From contig NZ_QGHA01000015.1 of assembly GCF_003148845.1 (NCBI RefSeq), forward strand, positions 1 through 64,000: DNA of 64,000 nucleotides, read 5' to 3'. Positions within the stretch are counted from its first letter, which is position 1, and the number at the start of each line of letters is the position of its first letter. This DNA comes from Mucilaginibacter oryzae (GTDB taxonomy: Bacteria > Bacteroidota > Bacteroidia > Sphingobacteriales > Sphingobacteriaceae). Positions 34,540 to 42,419 of this stretch are shown here, one piece after another. The position numbers and the translations under genes were made by a program. Below the pieces are notes generated by a model. It was not told the origin of the DNA. It searched no databases and saw only the letters and a program-made list of their open reading frames with translations.

Positions 34540-36138
34540 ATGAGAAATTTATTCCCGCTAAAAAAGCTGGCCCTGATGGCCGGGCTTTGTCTTCCAATTC
34601 TTGCCGCCGCGCAGCAAACCACCAAATACAAACCCAACTGGCAGAACCTCGATCTGCAAACCGACTCGGTTTTCGGCATCAGCACCGAAAAAGCGTACAA
34701 AGAATTATTGCCAGGTAAAAAGCATGTAACCGTACTGGTTGCCGTAATTGACGGCGGCGTTGATATCGAACACGAAGACCTGAAAAAGGTGATCTGGAAC
34801 AACCCCAAAGAAATTGCCGGGAATAAAAAGGATGACGACAAAAATGGATACATCGACGACTTGCATGGCTGGGATTTTATAGGTTCGGCTAAAGGGGATG
34901 TGCATTATGACAACCTGGAGCTTACCCGCATGGTGAGGATTTACAATGCCCGTTTTGCCAATGCCGATAGTACCAAACTAACAGGTAAAGACCTGGCCGA
35001 TTTTAAAATGTACAGCAAGATGAAGGCCGAATTGAATAAAAAGACCACCGAGGCCCAGCAAACCTATGATATTATAAAGAGGTTTAATGGTTTGATAGAT
35101 AATGTACTGGCTAAAATAGGTTCCAAAAACCCGGGCATTGCCGATATTGAAAAGTTTCAACCCGAAGGTGGTGCTGAAACATATGTTAAAAACGTTTTGC
35201 TGAAAGCCCTGCCCGATTTTAAAGATGTAGCCGATTTTAAGGAAAAGGAGCTTAAAGGGGGCATGGAGCATTTTAAAGAATTGCTGGATTATCATTTAAA
35301 CCTCAACTTCAATTCGCGCGATACCGTAGGCGACAACTATGCTAATGTTAACGAGCGTAACTATGGCAACAATGATGTGGCCGGTCCGGATGCTGATCAC
35401 GGCTCGCACGTAGCTGGTATTATCGGCGCGGTAAGGGATAACAATATCGGTATCATGGGCGTGGCCAATGATGTAGCCATCATGTCGGTACGTACGGTGC
35501 CCAATGGCGATGAACGCGATAAAGACGTAGCCAACGCCATCCGTTACGCTGCGGCCAACGGCGCTAAAGTAATTAACATGAGCTTTGGCAAAGGTTATTC
35601 ATACAACAAAAAAGCAGTTGATGAAGCCGTTAAATTTGCCATGAAAAAAGATGTGTTATTGATTCACGCAGCGGGCAATGAAAACGAAAATACGGAGGTT
35701 GAGCTGAACGTACCTAACCGTACTTATGAAGATAAAAGCGGTACCGCCAATGCCTGGATAGAAGTTGGCGCATCGGGCCCGATGGATGATGCTACGTTAA
35801 AAGCATCATTCTCCAACTATGGCAAAACCAGTGTTGATGTGTTCGCGCCGGGCGTGGCTATTTATTCCACTACCCCTAAATCAACCTATGCCGAGCATGA
35901 TGGCACCAGCATGGCAGCCCCGGTAGTAACCGGTTTGGCAGCGCTGATCCGTTCTTATTATCCAAAGCTTACGGCATTGCAGGTAAAGGAGATCATCCTG
36001 AAATCGGTAGTGAAAATATCGCATAACGTAGAAATTAAGGATGGCAATAATAAAAAAGAGGTTCCCTTTACTGATATTTGTGCAACCGGCGGCGTTGTTA
36101 ATGCTTATAACGCGCTTAAGCTGGCAGCCACTTATTAG
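34540..36138 (+). CDS. secreted S8-family (subtilisin-like) serine peptidase
   Basis: This 532-residue protein has a signal peptide (LALMAGLCLPILAAAQQ). The catalytic triad is Asp71 (VAVIDGGVDIEHEDL), His287 (DHGSHVAGII) and Ser457 (DGTSMAAPVVTG). More than 200 residues lie between Asp and His, far more than in subtilisin; this helical, charged insertion (KMYSKMKAELNKKTTEAQQTY and on) is a lineage feature of such Bacteroidota peptidases. Function: extracytoplasmic proteolysis. The carboxylesterase gene begins 12 bases after the stop, so the two are probably cotranscribed. Confidence 0.93.
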   Translation: MRNLFPLKKLALMAGLCLPILAAAQQTTKYKPNWQNLDLQTDSVFGISTEKAYKELLPGKKHVTVLVAVIDGGVDIEHEDLKKVIWNNPKEIAGNKKDDDKNGYIDDLHGWDFIGSAKGDVHYDNLELTRMVRIYNARFANADSTKLTGKDLADFKMYSKMKAELNKKTTEAQQTYDIIKRFNGLIDNVLAKIGSKNPGIADIEKFQPEGGAETYVKNVLLKALPDFKDVADFKEKELKGGMEHFKELLDYHLNLNFNSRDTVGDNYANVNERNYGNNDVAGPDADHGSHVAGIIGAVRDNNIGIMGVANDVAIMSVRTVPNGDERDKDVANAIRYAAANGAKVINMSFGKGYSYNKKAVDEAVKFAMKKDVLLIHAAGNENENTEVELNVPNRTYEDKSGTANAWIEVGASGPMDDATLKASFSNYGKTSVDVFAPGVAIYSTTPKSTYAEHDGTSMAAPVVTGLAALIRSYYPKLTALQVKEIILKSVVKISHNVEIKDGNNKKEVPFTDICATGGVVNAYNALKLAATY

Positions 36139-36150
36139 TAAAACCTTAAT

Positions 36151-37656
36151 ATGAAAAACAACATCTGCCGGGTAATAGCCTGTGCTTTTTTGCTGATGGC
36201 AAGTTTTAATTTAAACACCTCGGCACAAACGGTAACAACCAAAATATCCGGCGGATGGATAAAGGGCATTGAAGAAGGGCCAACATTGGTGTTTAAAGGC
36301 ATACCTTATGCCAAAGCGCCTGTTGGCCCTTTGCGTTTTATGCCGCCACAGCCGCCATCCCCCTGGAAAGACACCTTATCCTGCCAAAAATTCGGCAGGA
36401 TGGCCGCGCAGGGCGGTACCGAATTGAAAGGAAGTGAAGATTGCCTTTCACTAAATGTTTACACCCCCACTACAGATAGAAATGCCAGACTGCCCGTACT
36501 GGTTTGGGTACACGGCGGTTCGCTTACCGGCGGTTCGGGAATGGGTATGAACGGGCACGCCTTTGCCGATGATGACAGCGTGGTAACAGTCACCATTAAT
36601 TACCGGCTCGGTGTTTTCGGCTTCATGTACCTGGGCGATGTTGACAAAGCCTACAAAACCTCGGGTAATAACGGTTTACTTGACCTGATCATGGCCCTGA
36701 AGTGGATCAAACAAAATATTGCCGCGATGGGGGGCGATGCCTCGCGGGTTACGGTAATGGGCGAATCGGCAGGCGCTAAATTAACCAGTTCCCTGCTTGC
36801 CACTCCCCTGGCAAAAGGGTATTATTACCAGCAGGTGCTGGAAAGCGGCGGGGTGCAATGCATCCGCGATTCGGTTACTGCTAAAGCAATACGGCAACGC
36901 CTGATGAACGAACTTGGCGTTAGCAAACCGGCCGAACTGCTCCATATTTCCGCAGAAAAACTGATAGCCGCGCAATCAAAAATTGCCAATGGCGCGCAGG
37001 GCACTAATTATTGGGGCCCCGTGAGCGATGGCCTTGTTATTGACGGTGATGCCTACAAGGCGGTGCAAAAAGTTAACAACAATAAAGCCCGCTTCATTAT
37101 TGGCACCAATAAGTTTGAAAGCAAAATGTTTATGGGTTTCGACAAAAGGCTTAATAAACCCGATAGCACGGTGCTTTATGGCTGGTTTGGCGATAATTAT
37201 CCCTATGTTTTAACCGCTTATCAAACCGAGGCTAAAAAAACAGGTGCAGACAGCGCCGCGCTTAAAGTACTAACCCAATACATGTACCAGATGCATAGCT
37301 ACCGCCTGGCCAACAAATTGGCGCAGGCAGGCAACCATGTATGGGTGTACCGCTTTGATTACAAAAGCGACGGCACAGGCGCAACCCATGCCGATGAACT
37401 GGCTTACCTGTGGTTTAACCCGCGCCAGAATAAATTCAACGATACCGAAAAACAACTGGCAGCCCAGATGCACCATAACTGGGTTAATTTTATAAAGGGA
37501 CAGGTACCCGGCGAAGTAAGCGGGAAAACCTGGCCCCATTTTGTAGCAGGCGAAAATAATATTGTAGTTTTTGATGCAGTTTCGGCGCCGGTGCAGTTAA
37601 GCAGCGTTTATAATGACAATGCCAGCCCGTCGGCCTGCTTTGTGCTGAAGCGATGA
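36151..37656 (+). CDS. secreted type-B carboxylesterase/lipase family protein
   Basis: This 501-residue protein has a signal peptide (CAFLLMASFNLNTSAQ). The alpha/beta-hydrolase type-B features are present: FKGIPYAKAPVGPLRFMPP, SEDCLSLNVYTP, VWVHGGSLTGGS (oxyanion loop) and the nucleophile Ser206 in GESAGA. The His is probably in THADELAYLW or MHHNWVNFIKG. Such enzymes hydrolyse carboxyl esters outside the cytosol; the substrate is open. It is cotranscribed with the subtilase upstream. Confidence 0.9.
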   Translation: MKNNICRVIACAFLLMASFNLNTSAQTVTTKISGGWIKGIEEGPTLVFKGIPYAKAPVGPLRFMPPQPPSPWKDTLSCQKFGRMAAQGGTELKGSEDCLSLNVYTPTTDRNARLPVLVWVHGGSLTGGSGMGMNGHAFADDDSVVTVTINYRLGVFGFMYLGDVDKAYKTSGNNGLLDLIMALKWIKQNIAAMGGDASRVTVMGESAGAKLTSSLLATPLAKGYYYQQVLESGGVQCIRDSVTAKAIRQRLMNELGVSKPAELLHISAEKLIAAQSKIANGAQGTNYWGPVSDGLVIDGDAYKAVQKVNNNKARFIIGTNKFESKMFMGFDKRLNKPDSTVLYGWFGDNYPYVLTAYQTEAKKTGADSAALKVLTQYMYQMHSYRLANKLAQAGNHVWVYRFDYKSDGTGATHADELAYLWFNPRQNKFNDTEKQLAAQMHHNWVNFIKGQVPGEVSGKTWPHFVAGENNIVVFDAVSAPVQLSSVYNDNASPSACFVLKR

Positions 37657-37758
37657 ATTGCAGCTATTATAAGTGTTTTCACCTCAATGAAATGACATTT
37701 TTTTGGGGATGCCTGGCAGTTATCGATAAACAGCAGATCACAAACAAGTGAGCATATT

Positions 37759-38655
37759 TCACTTCAAATACCCGCCAATCTGTAAATCCTCCATTAAACC
37801 GATGTGTTTTGGTTCCCAGCCCGTAACCTCGCTTGTTTTGGCTGATGAAGCTTCGCAGCCCATACCCGCGAAATAGCTAAACCATCCAAAATGAGCGGCA
37901 ATGTCATCGCCGGTTTTGCTTTCAACCGGCAGGTGTAGCCCTTCGCCGATAGCTTTTGCTATTTCTTTAAAAGGGAAGCCTTCTTCGGCAACGGCGTGGT
38001 AGTTTCTCAGCGCCGGTTTTTGCTCAATAATTAATCGGTAAAGCACTGCGGCGTCCTGCCGGTGAACGGCTGGCCAAAGGTTAGCGCCATCATTGATATA
38101 GGCCGAAACGCCTTTTTCTTTAGCCATGTTGATGATCATCGGTACAAAACCATGGTCGCCGGCATCGTGCGTTGTTGGCGGCAGCCTTAAAATATAGGCA
38201 TTTACGCCTTTCGCCTGCGCGGCGCGGGCCGCTTCTTCTGATGCCAGCCGTGGTACGGTTGCCGACGTCGCTGATGGGTTTTCATCTTCGGTTACTTTAT
38301 GGTCGATTCCGTTAAACAAGCCGATGCCCGAAGTTACCACCAGCGGTCGGTCTGTCCCTTCCAATACCGAGGCTATGGCTTCTATCACCTGCCTGTCGGT
38401 TTCGCAGTTATCCTTAAATTTTGAAAAATCGTGATTAAAGGCGGTGTGGATCACCGCGTCGCAAACAGCTGCGCCGTTTTTTATACTTTCCAGGTCGTAC
38501 AGGTCGCCGCGGTGCACTTCGGCGCCCAAGGCGGCCACTTTTTCGGCGCCGGCATCCGAGCGAACCATACCCAATACCTGGTGCCCGGCTGATAATAATT
38601 CTTTAACAATTGCAGAGCCTACAAATCCCGAAGCTCCTGTAACAAATACACGCAT
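37759..38655 (-). CDS. NAD(P)-dependent epimerase/dehydratase-like SDR protein
   Basis: This 298-residue protein opens with the dinucleotide-binding motif VTGASGFVGSAIVKELL (TGxxGFxG). The atypical SDR continues with VHRGDLYDLESI, VIHTAFNHDFSKF and VVTSGIGLF in place of the usual S-x-Y-x3-K arrangement, so catalytic residues are uncertain. It would act on a small molecule in the cytosol. The Crp-family regulator gene lies 72 bases upstream on the same strand and could control it. Confidence 0.88.
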   Translation of the reverse strand: MRVFVTGASGFVGSAIVKELLSAGHQVLGMVRSDAGAEKVAALGAEVHRGDLYDLESIKNGAAVCDAVIHTAFNHDFSKFKDNCETDRQVIEAIASVLEGTDRPLVVTSGIGLFNGIDHKVTEDENPSATSATVPRLASEEAARAAQAKGVNAYILRLPPTTHDAGDHGFVPMIINMAKEKGVSAYINDGANLWPAVHRQDAAVLYRLIIEQKPALRNYHAVAEEGFPFKEIAKAIGEGLHLPVESKTGDDIAAHFGWFSYFAGMGCEASSAKTSEVTGWEPKHIGLMEDLQIGGYLK

Positions 38656-38727
38656 AGGTCGATTAAATTTTGTGAGCTACAAAATTGACCTGAAACGGCG
38701 CGAAAAACAAGGTCATTTGACCATAGT

Positions 38728-39309
38728 TTAAAATCGTAGCAACTGATCGCGCCTTAACCTGGTAAGTGTTTTAATGGAGACACCGAGGTAAGCCGCTATC
38801 ATTCGTAAAGGCAAACGTGACAACAGGGTTGGATAGGTTTTTAAAAAATCCTCGTATTTTTCTTCGGGCGTACCGCTCAGGGCGGTTAAAATTCGCTGGC
38901 GGCTGTTGTAAATATTCCTGGAAATGAGTTGTTGGGAATGCTGCTTAAATGCAGGAACGCCTGCAACCAGGCCATCAAAATCGTCTTTGTTCCATAATAC
39001 AACCTCGCTTGGCTCAATAGCAGCTATATTGTATTTGGCCGGTTGCCGGCTATCGTAGCTCTCAACATCCAGTGTCCAGCTGTTTTCCGGCGAAAATTGA
39101 AGGATGTGCTCGCTGCCATCTTCCTTAACAGCGAAGTTCCTTAAGATCCCACTTGCCACAAAAATTTTTTGACGGCAAACTTCGCCTGCGCTAAGCAGAG
39201 CTTCATTGCGTTTCAATTTTCGTTCGATTGCCAGATCAAGGATCCGGTTGATCTCCTCATTAGCGAGTTGGGTATGTTGGCGAAGATAATTTTCGAAAGT
39301 TCCTTTCAT
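38728..39309 (-). CDS. Crp/Fnr-family transcriptional regulator
   Basis: The ATG at 39309 (MKGTFENYLRQH) gives 193 residues and is preferred to the upstream TTG. The N-terminal cyclic-nucleotide-binding-like barrel (LLSAGEVCRQKIFVASGILRNFAVKEDGSEHILQF) lacks obvious cAMP ligands. The C-terminal helix-turn-helix is LPLRMIAAYLGVSIKTLTRLRRD. This short form is common in Bacteroidota and usually controls neighbouring redox or detoxification genes; the adjacent SDR gene is the probable target. Confidence 0.9.
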   Translation of the reverse strand: MKGTFENYLRQHTQLANEEINRILDLAIERKLKRNEALLSAGEVCRQKIFVASGILRNFAVKEDGSEHILQFSPENSWTLDVESYDSRQPAKYNIAAIEPSEVVLWNKDDFDGLVAGVPAFKQHSQQLISRNIYNSRQRILTALSGTPEEKYEDFLKTYPTLLSRLPLRMIAAYLGVSIKTLTRLRRDQLLRF

Positions 39310-39344
39310 CGGTAATATCAAAAATACGGAAGATGGCGGCCAGG

Positions 39345-39436
39345 CGCAAGCCAGCCCCCTCTAAATCTCCCCCGGTTGGGGAGACTTTCTTAAGGCCCTC
39401 CCTTCCGGGGAGGGTTTGGGAGGGGCCGGAGGGGCA
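39345..39436. repeat. intergenic repeat with CCCTCCC/GGGAGGG arms, running into a coding 3' end
   Basis: It contains CCCCCTCTAAATCTCCCC, CGGTTGGGGAGACTTT and CTTCCGGGGAGGGTTTGGGA, a dispersed element type common in this family. The last 60 bases or so are read as the C-terminus of the L,D-transpeptidase gene. Confidence 0.75.
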
Positions 39437-40074
39437 TACACCCACATCAACAAATGCTTTTGCTGTTTTCTCAACAAAGCATCTACCACCTTCATCGTAT
39501 GATTAGATACAGCCGGGCAGCCCCAGCCTTCTGGCGTTCCATTAGGATAAACTTCGGCCTCGGCAACGTGCTCCCATGAGTGAAAAACGATCTGCCTGGC
39601 CAGCGCGTTGTTATTTGTACGCTCCAATCCGGTTAAATAATATTTTACATGGATACCCCAGGCGCTGTAAGCCCGGCCATCTACCTGGTACTTACCCAAT
39701 GCAGTGCAATGACTTCCATCCTGATTGCTAAAAGCAGGTTTATCCTTCGACCATACGCCGCTCCATGGGTTTCGGCCGCAGCCATGGCTTACCAGGCCGG
39801 TTAGCAGTGTATCGTTTTTCTTAAAATCCCAAACTGCAAAACGCTTAACGCCCGATGGCAGGCTCATATCAATCAAAATACAATAACGGGTATTGAAGCC
39901 GCGCTGCCTGCAGAAAGCCAGGCTTTGTTTGGCTTTTATTTTAAGCTGCCTGATGTCCAGTCGCGGTGGGCTGGCTTTGGCTTTAATGCAGTAAATACCA
40001 AAGAATATGAGCAGGAAAAAAGCTTTGAATTTCAATTGTAACAGGTTTTTGATTTGTAAACCTACAAAACGCAT
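39361..40074 (-). CDS. murein L,D-transpeptidase catalytic domain (YkuD_2-type) protein
   Basis: The ATG at 40074 (MRFVGLQIKNLLQLKFKAFFLLIFFGIYCIKAKAS) gives 237 residues with a signal sequence; a longer frame from 40191 would run across the divergent promoter. The catalytic region has SHGCGRNPW, FHSWEHVAEAEVYPNGTPEGWGCPAVSN, matching the S-x-G-C-P-A-V-S motif with Cys nucleophile and an upstream His. It would crosslink or modify peptidoglycan in the periplasm. The last residues, PPAPPKPSPEGRALRKSP and so on, are encoded by an intergenic repeat, so the original C-terminus was probably shorter. Confidence 0.85.
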   Translation of the reverse strand: MRFVGLQIKNLLQLKFKAFFLLIFFGIYCIKAKASPPRLDIRQLKIKAKQSLAFCRQRGFNTRYCILIDMSLPSGVKRFAVWDFKKNDTLLTGLVSHGCGRNPWSGVWSKDKPAFSNQDGSHCTALGKYQVDGRAYSAWGIHVKYYLTGLERTNNNALARQIVFHSWEHVAEAEVYPNGTPEGWGCPAVSNHTMKVVDALLRKQQKHLLMWVYAPPAPPKPSPEGRALRKSPQPGEI

Positions 40075-40102
40075 TTTTATTACAATAAAGCTATCTTGGT
40101 GC

Positions 40103-40525
40103 ATGAAAATTTTTATTTCGATAGCGTTTATATTGTTATTGTTCAGTTGTTCATCTAAGCCGGAGGGGCCGGTTGTGATCATCAGCCTCACCAGCGATAA
40201 AAAATCATTGCAAATAAAAGGCTTCGATGCGGCGGTAATTAATGATATCGCCCGCGACTCATCCTCCGGGGCCTGGCAAACATTGATGCCCGTTTACAAG
40301 ATGCCGGCCGATACCGATCTTAAAAACCTGCAGCAGGTACAACCGGGGCGTTATACTATTAATAATAACATAGTTGTTTTTACTCCCGATACGGCATTCG
40401 CTACACCACAAAGCTATTTTTTGCGTTACTATGATTTTGACAAGGGCTCAACCCTTACCGATCTGATAAAAAGCAGGAGCAAGCCGGGGGCTTTACACTA
40501 TAGCGATTTGATTTTTAAGCCATAA
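40103..40525 (+). CDS. small lipoprotein of unknown function
   Basis: The ATG at 40103 gives 140 residues starting with a lipoprotein signal peptide (MKIFISIAFILLLFSC). The mature part is unrecognised, with IISLTSDKKSLQIKGFDAAVINDI, YTINNNIVVFTPDTAF and the closing YSDLIFKP. Its 28-base divergent spacing from the L,D-transpeptidase suggests shared regulation, but the long ORF upstream of this start is spurious. It is likely tethered to an envelope membrane. Confidence 0.7.
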   Translation: MKIFISIAFILLLFSCSSKPEGPVVIISLTSDKKSLQIKGFDAAVINDIARDSSSGAWQTLMPVYKMPADTDLKNLQQVQPGRYTINNNIVVFTPDTAFATPQSYFLRYYDFDKGSTLTDLIKSRSKPGALHYSDLIFKP

Positions 40526-40538
40526 ACTATCTAATTGG

Positions 40539-40568
40539 TTGAAAATTTAATATTTTTGATTATATTTG
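40539..40568 (+). promoter_or_regulatory. promoter of the rimP-nusA-infB operon
   Basis: TTG (40539-40541), 19 bases, then TATATTTG (40561-40568) is an excellent match to the Bacteroidota consensus TTG-N19-TAnnTTTG. The start site should lie near 40573-40575, directly ahead of the hairpin at 40580. Confidence 0.75.
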
Positions 40569-40579
40569 CAACCGTTAAC

Positions 40580-40608
40580 AAAAGAGGGGGCAATTAGTCC
40601 CCTCTTTT
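40580..40608 (+). terminator. terminator-like hairpin in the rimP leader
   Basis: AAAAGAGGGG (40580-40589) pairs with CCCCTCTTTT (40599-40608) around a 9-base loop, then ATTTTATC follows. It sits a few bases after the predicted transcription start of rimP-nusA-infB rather than before the promoter. It can therefore act as a leader attenuator; alternatively it ends transcription from the upstream lipoprotein gene. Confidence 0.7.
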
Positions 40609-40652
40609 ATTTTATCAATCAAAATTATTTTGTTTAAAAACACCGGTTGGTA

Positions 40653-41117
40653 ATGAATATTGAAAAAAGGGTAAAAGAACTGGTTGAAGAGAAATTGGCA
40701 GATAAGCCGGATTTGTTTATTGTGGATATTAAAATGCACAGTAACGGCAAACTGATCATTCTGCTTGATGGCGATCATGGTATCGGCATTGATGATTGTG
40801 TAAAGGTAAGCAGGCATGTAGGTTTCCATCTGGAAGAGGAAAACGTGATAGAAACCGCCTATAACCTCGAGGTTTCATCGCCGGGTATTGATTATCCGCT
40901 CTCGTCGCCAAGGCAATACGCTAAAAATGTTGGGCGTAAGCTTGGCATAAAAATGAAGGATGGGGCTAAACGCGAAGGCATATTGAACAGCCTTACCGAA
41001 GATGCCATCACCATTGAAGAAACAGTAAAAGAAAAAGGGAAAAAAGCGCAGGTTATGGAAAGCGTGATCCCGTTTGAGCAAATAACAGAAACAAAGGTTT
41101 TAATATCATTTAAGTAA
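40653..41117 (+). CDS. rimP: ribosome maturation factor RimP
   Basis: The ATG at 40653 (MNIEKRVKELVEEKLA) gives 154 residues; the TTG two codons earlier is rejected. The sequence shows the RimP N-terminal domain (DLFIVDIKMHSNGKLIILLDGDHGIGIDDCVKVSRHVGFHLEE), the joint NLEVSSPGIDYPL, which is the family signature, and a small Sm-like C-terminal barrel. It assists 30S assembly. It leads the rimP-nusA-infB operon, the usual bacterial arrangement, with three bases to nusA. Confidence 0.96.
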   Translation: MNIEKRVKELVEEKLADKPDLFIVDIKMHSNGKLIILLDGDHGIGIDDCVKVSRHVGFHLEEENVIETAYNLEVSSPGIDYPLSSPRQYAKNVGRKLGIKMKDGAKREGILNSLTEDAITIEETVKEKGKKAQVMESVIPFEQITETKVLISFK

Positions 41118-41120
41118 AAA

Positions 41121-42356
41121 ATGAGCAATATTAATTTAATTGATTCTTTTCAGGAATTTAAAGATTTCAAGAACATTGACCGCCCTACCATGATGAGCGT
41201 ACTGGAAGACGTTTTCAGAAGCATGATCAGAAAAAAATACGGTACGGACGAAAATTGCGACGTAATTGTGAACACCGATAACGGTGACCTTGAAATATGG
41301 CGTACACGTAAGGTAATGGAAGACGGCTTTAGCGAGGATGACGACCTGGAGATTGAATTAGCCGAAGCTCACCTTTACGATGCCGACCTGGAAGTGGGCG
41401 ACGATTATATCGAGCAGATCACTTTGGAGAGCTTTGGCCGTCGTGCTATCTTAGCCGCGCGTCAAACCCTGGTATCTAAAATTTTAGAATTAGAGAAAGA
41501 CGAGATCTTTAAAAAATACAAAGACCGTGTTGGTGAAATTGTTACCGGCGAGGTTTACCAGGTTTGGAAAAAAGAAACCCTGGTGCTTGACGACGAAGGC
41601 AACGAGCTTTTATTGCCAAAAACAGAGCAGATCCCGGCCGACTACTTTAAAAAGGGCGACAGTGTGAAAGCCGTTGTGCATAAGGTAGATATGCTGAACA
41701 GCAACCCGAAAATCATTATTTCGCGTACTGCGCCCGAGTTTTTACAGCGTTTGTTTGAGCTGGAAGTTCCGGAGATTTTTGATGGTTTGATCACGATCAA
41801 GAAAATTGTTCGCGAACCGGGCGAGAGGGCAAAGGTAGCTGTAGAATCGTATGACGACCGTATCGATCCGGTAGGTGCCTGCGTGGGTATGAAAGGCTCG
41901 AGGATCCATGGTATTGTGCGTGAGTTGAAAAACGAAAATATCGACGTGATCAACTTTACCAACAACGTTCAATTATATATTCAGCGTGCGTTATCGCCTG
42001 CTAAAATCACTTCTATTAAGTTAGATGATGAGAAAAAGACAGCCGCGGTGTACCTCAAACCCGACCAGGTTTCGTTAGCGATCGGTCGTGGCGGTCACAA
42101 TATTAAACTGGCAGGAAAATTGACAGGTTATGAAATTGACGTTTACCGCGAAGCTGATGAGCATGATGAAGACGTGGATATCGAAGAATTCTCGGATGAA
42201 ATTGACAGCTGGATCATTGACGAGTTTAAACGCATTGGTTTAGATACCGCCAAGTCGGTTTTAGCCTTAACCGTTGGTGAACTGGTAAAACGCACCGATT
42301 TAGAGGAAGAAACTGTAAAAGAAGTGTTATCGATATTAAGTGCGGAGTTTGAATAA
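41121..42356 (+). CDS. nusA: transcription termination/antitermination factor NusA
   Basis: This 411-residue protein has an N-terminal RNA polymerase-binding domain (residues 1-130), an S1 domain (about 135-200: VGEIVTGEVYQVWKKETLVLDDEGNELLLP) and two KH domains (GACVGMKGSRIHGIVRELKNENIDVINF; VSLAIGRGGHNIKLAGKLTGYEIDV). There is one acidic C-terminal helical stretch but no full AR2 repeat, normal for this phylum. It regulates pausing, termination and antitermination. It starts three bases after rimP. Confidence 0.97.
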   Translation: MSNINLIDSFQEFKDFKNIDRPTMMSVLEDVFRSMIRKKYGTDENCDVIVNTDNGDLEIWRTRKVMEDGFSEDDDLEIELAEAHLYDADLEVGDDYIEQITLESFGRRAILAARQTLVSKILELEKDEIFKKYKDRVGEIVTGEVYQVWKKETLVLDDEGNELLLPKTEQIPADYFKKGDSVKAVVHKVDMLNSNPKIIISRTAPEFLQRLFELEVPEIFDGLITIKKIVREPGERAKVAVESYDDRIDPVGACVGMKGSRIHGIVRELKNENIDVINFTNNVQLYIQRALSPAKITSIKLDDEKKTAAVYLKPDQVSLAIGRGGHNIKLAGKLTGYEIDVYREADEHDEDVDIEEFSDEIDSWIIDEFKRIGLDTAKSVLALTVGELVKRTDLEEETVKEVLSILSAEFE

Positions 42357-42419
42357 TAATAAGCAAAATTAAAATCGTATTTTTGCACCCGAATAAGCAG
42401 AGAAAGTAAGCAATATTAA

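Noticed and set aside
40007..40102. In-frame extension upstream of the 40103 lipoprotein start
   Set aside because: It would place 32 unrelated residues before a textbook lipoprotein signal peptide and overlap the divergent gene's coding region.
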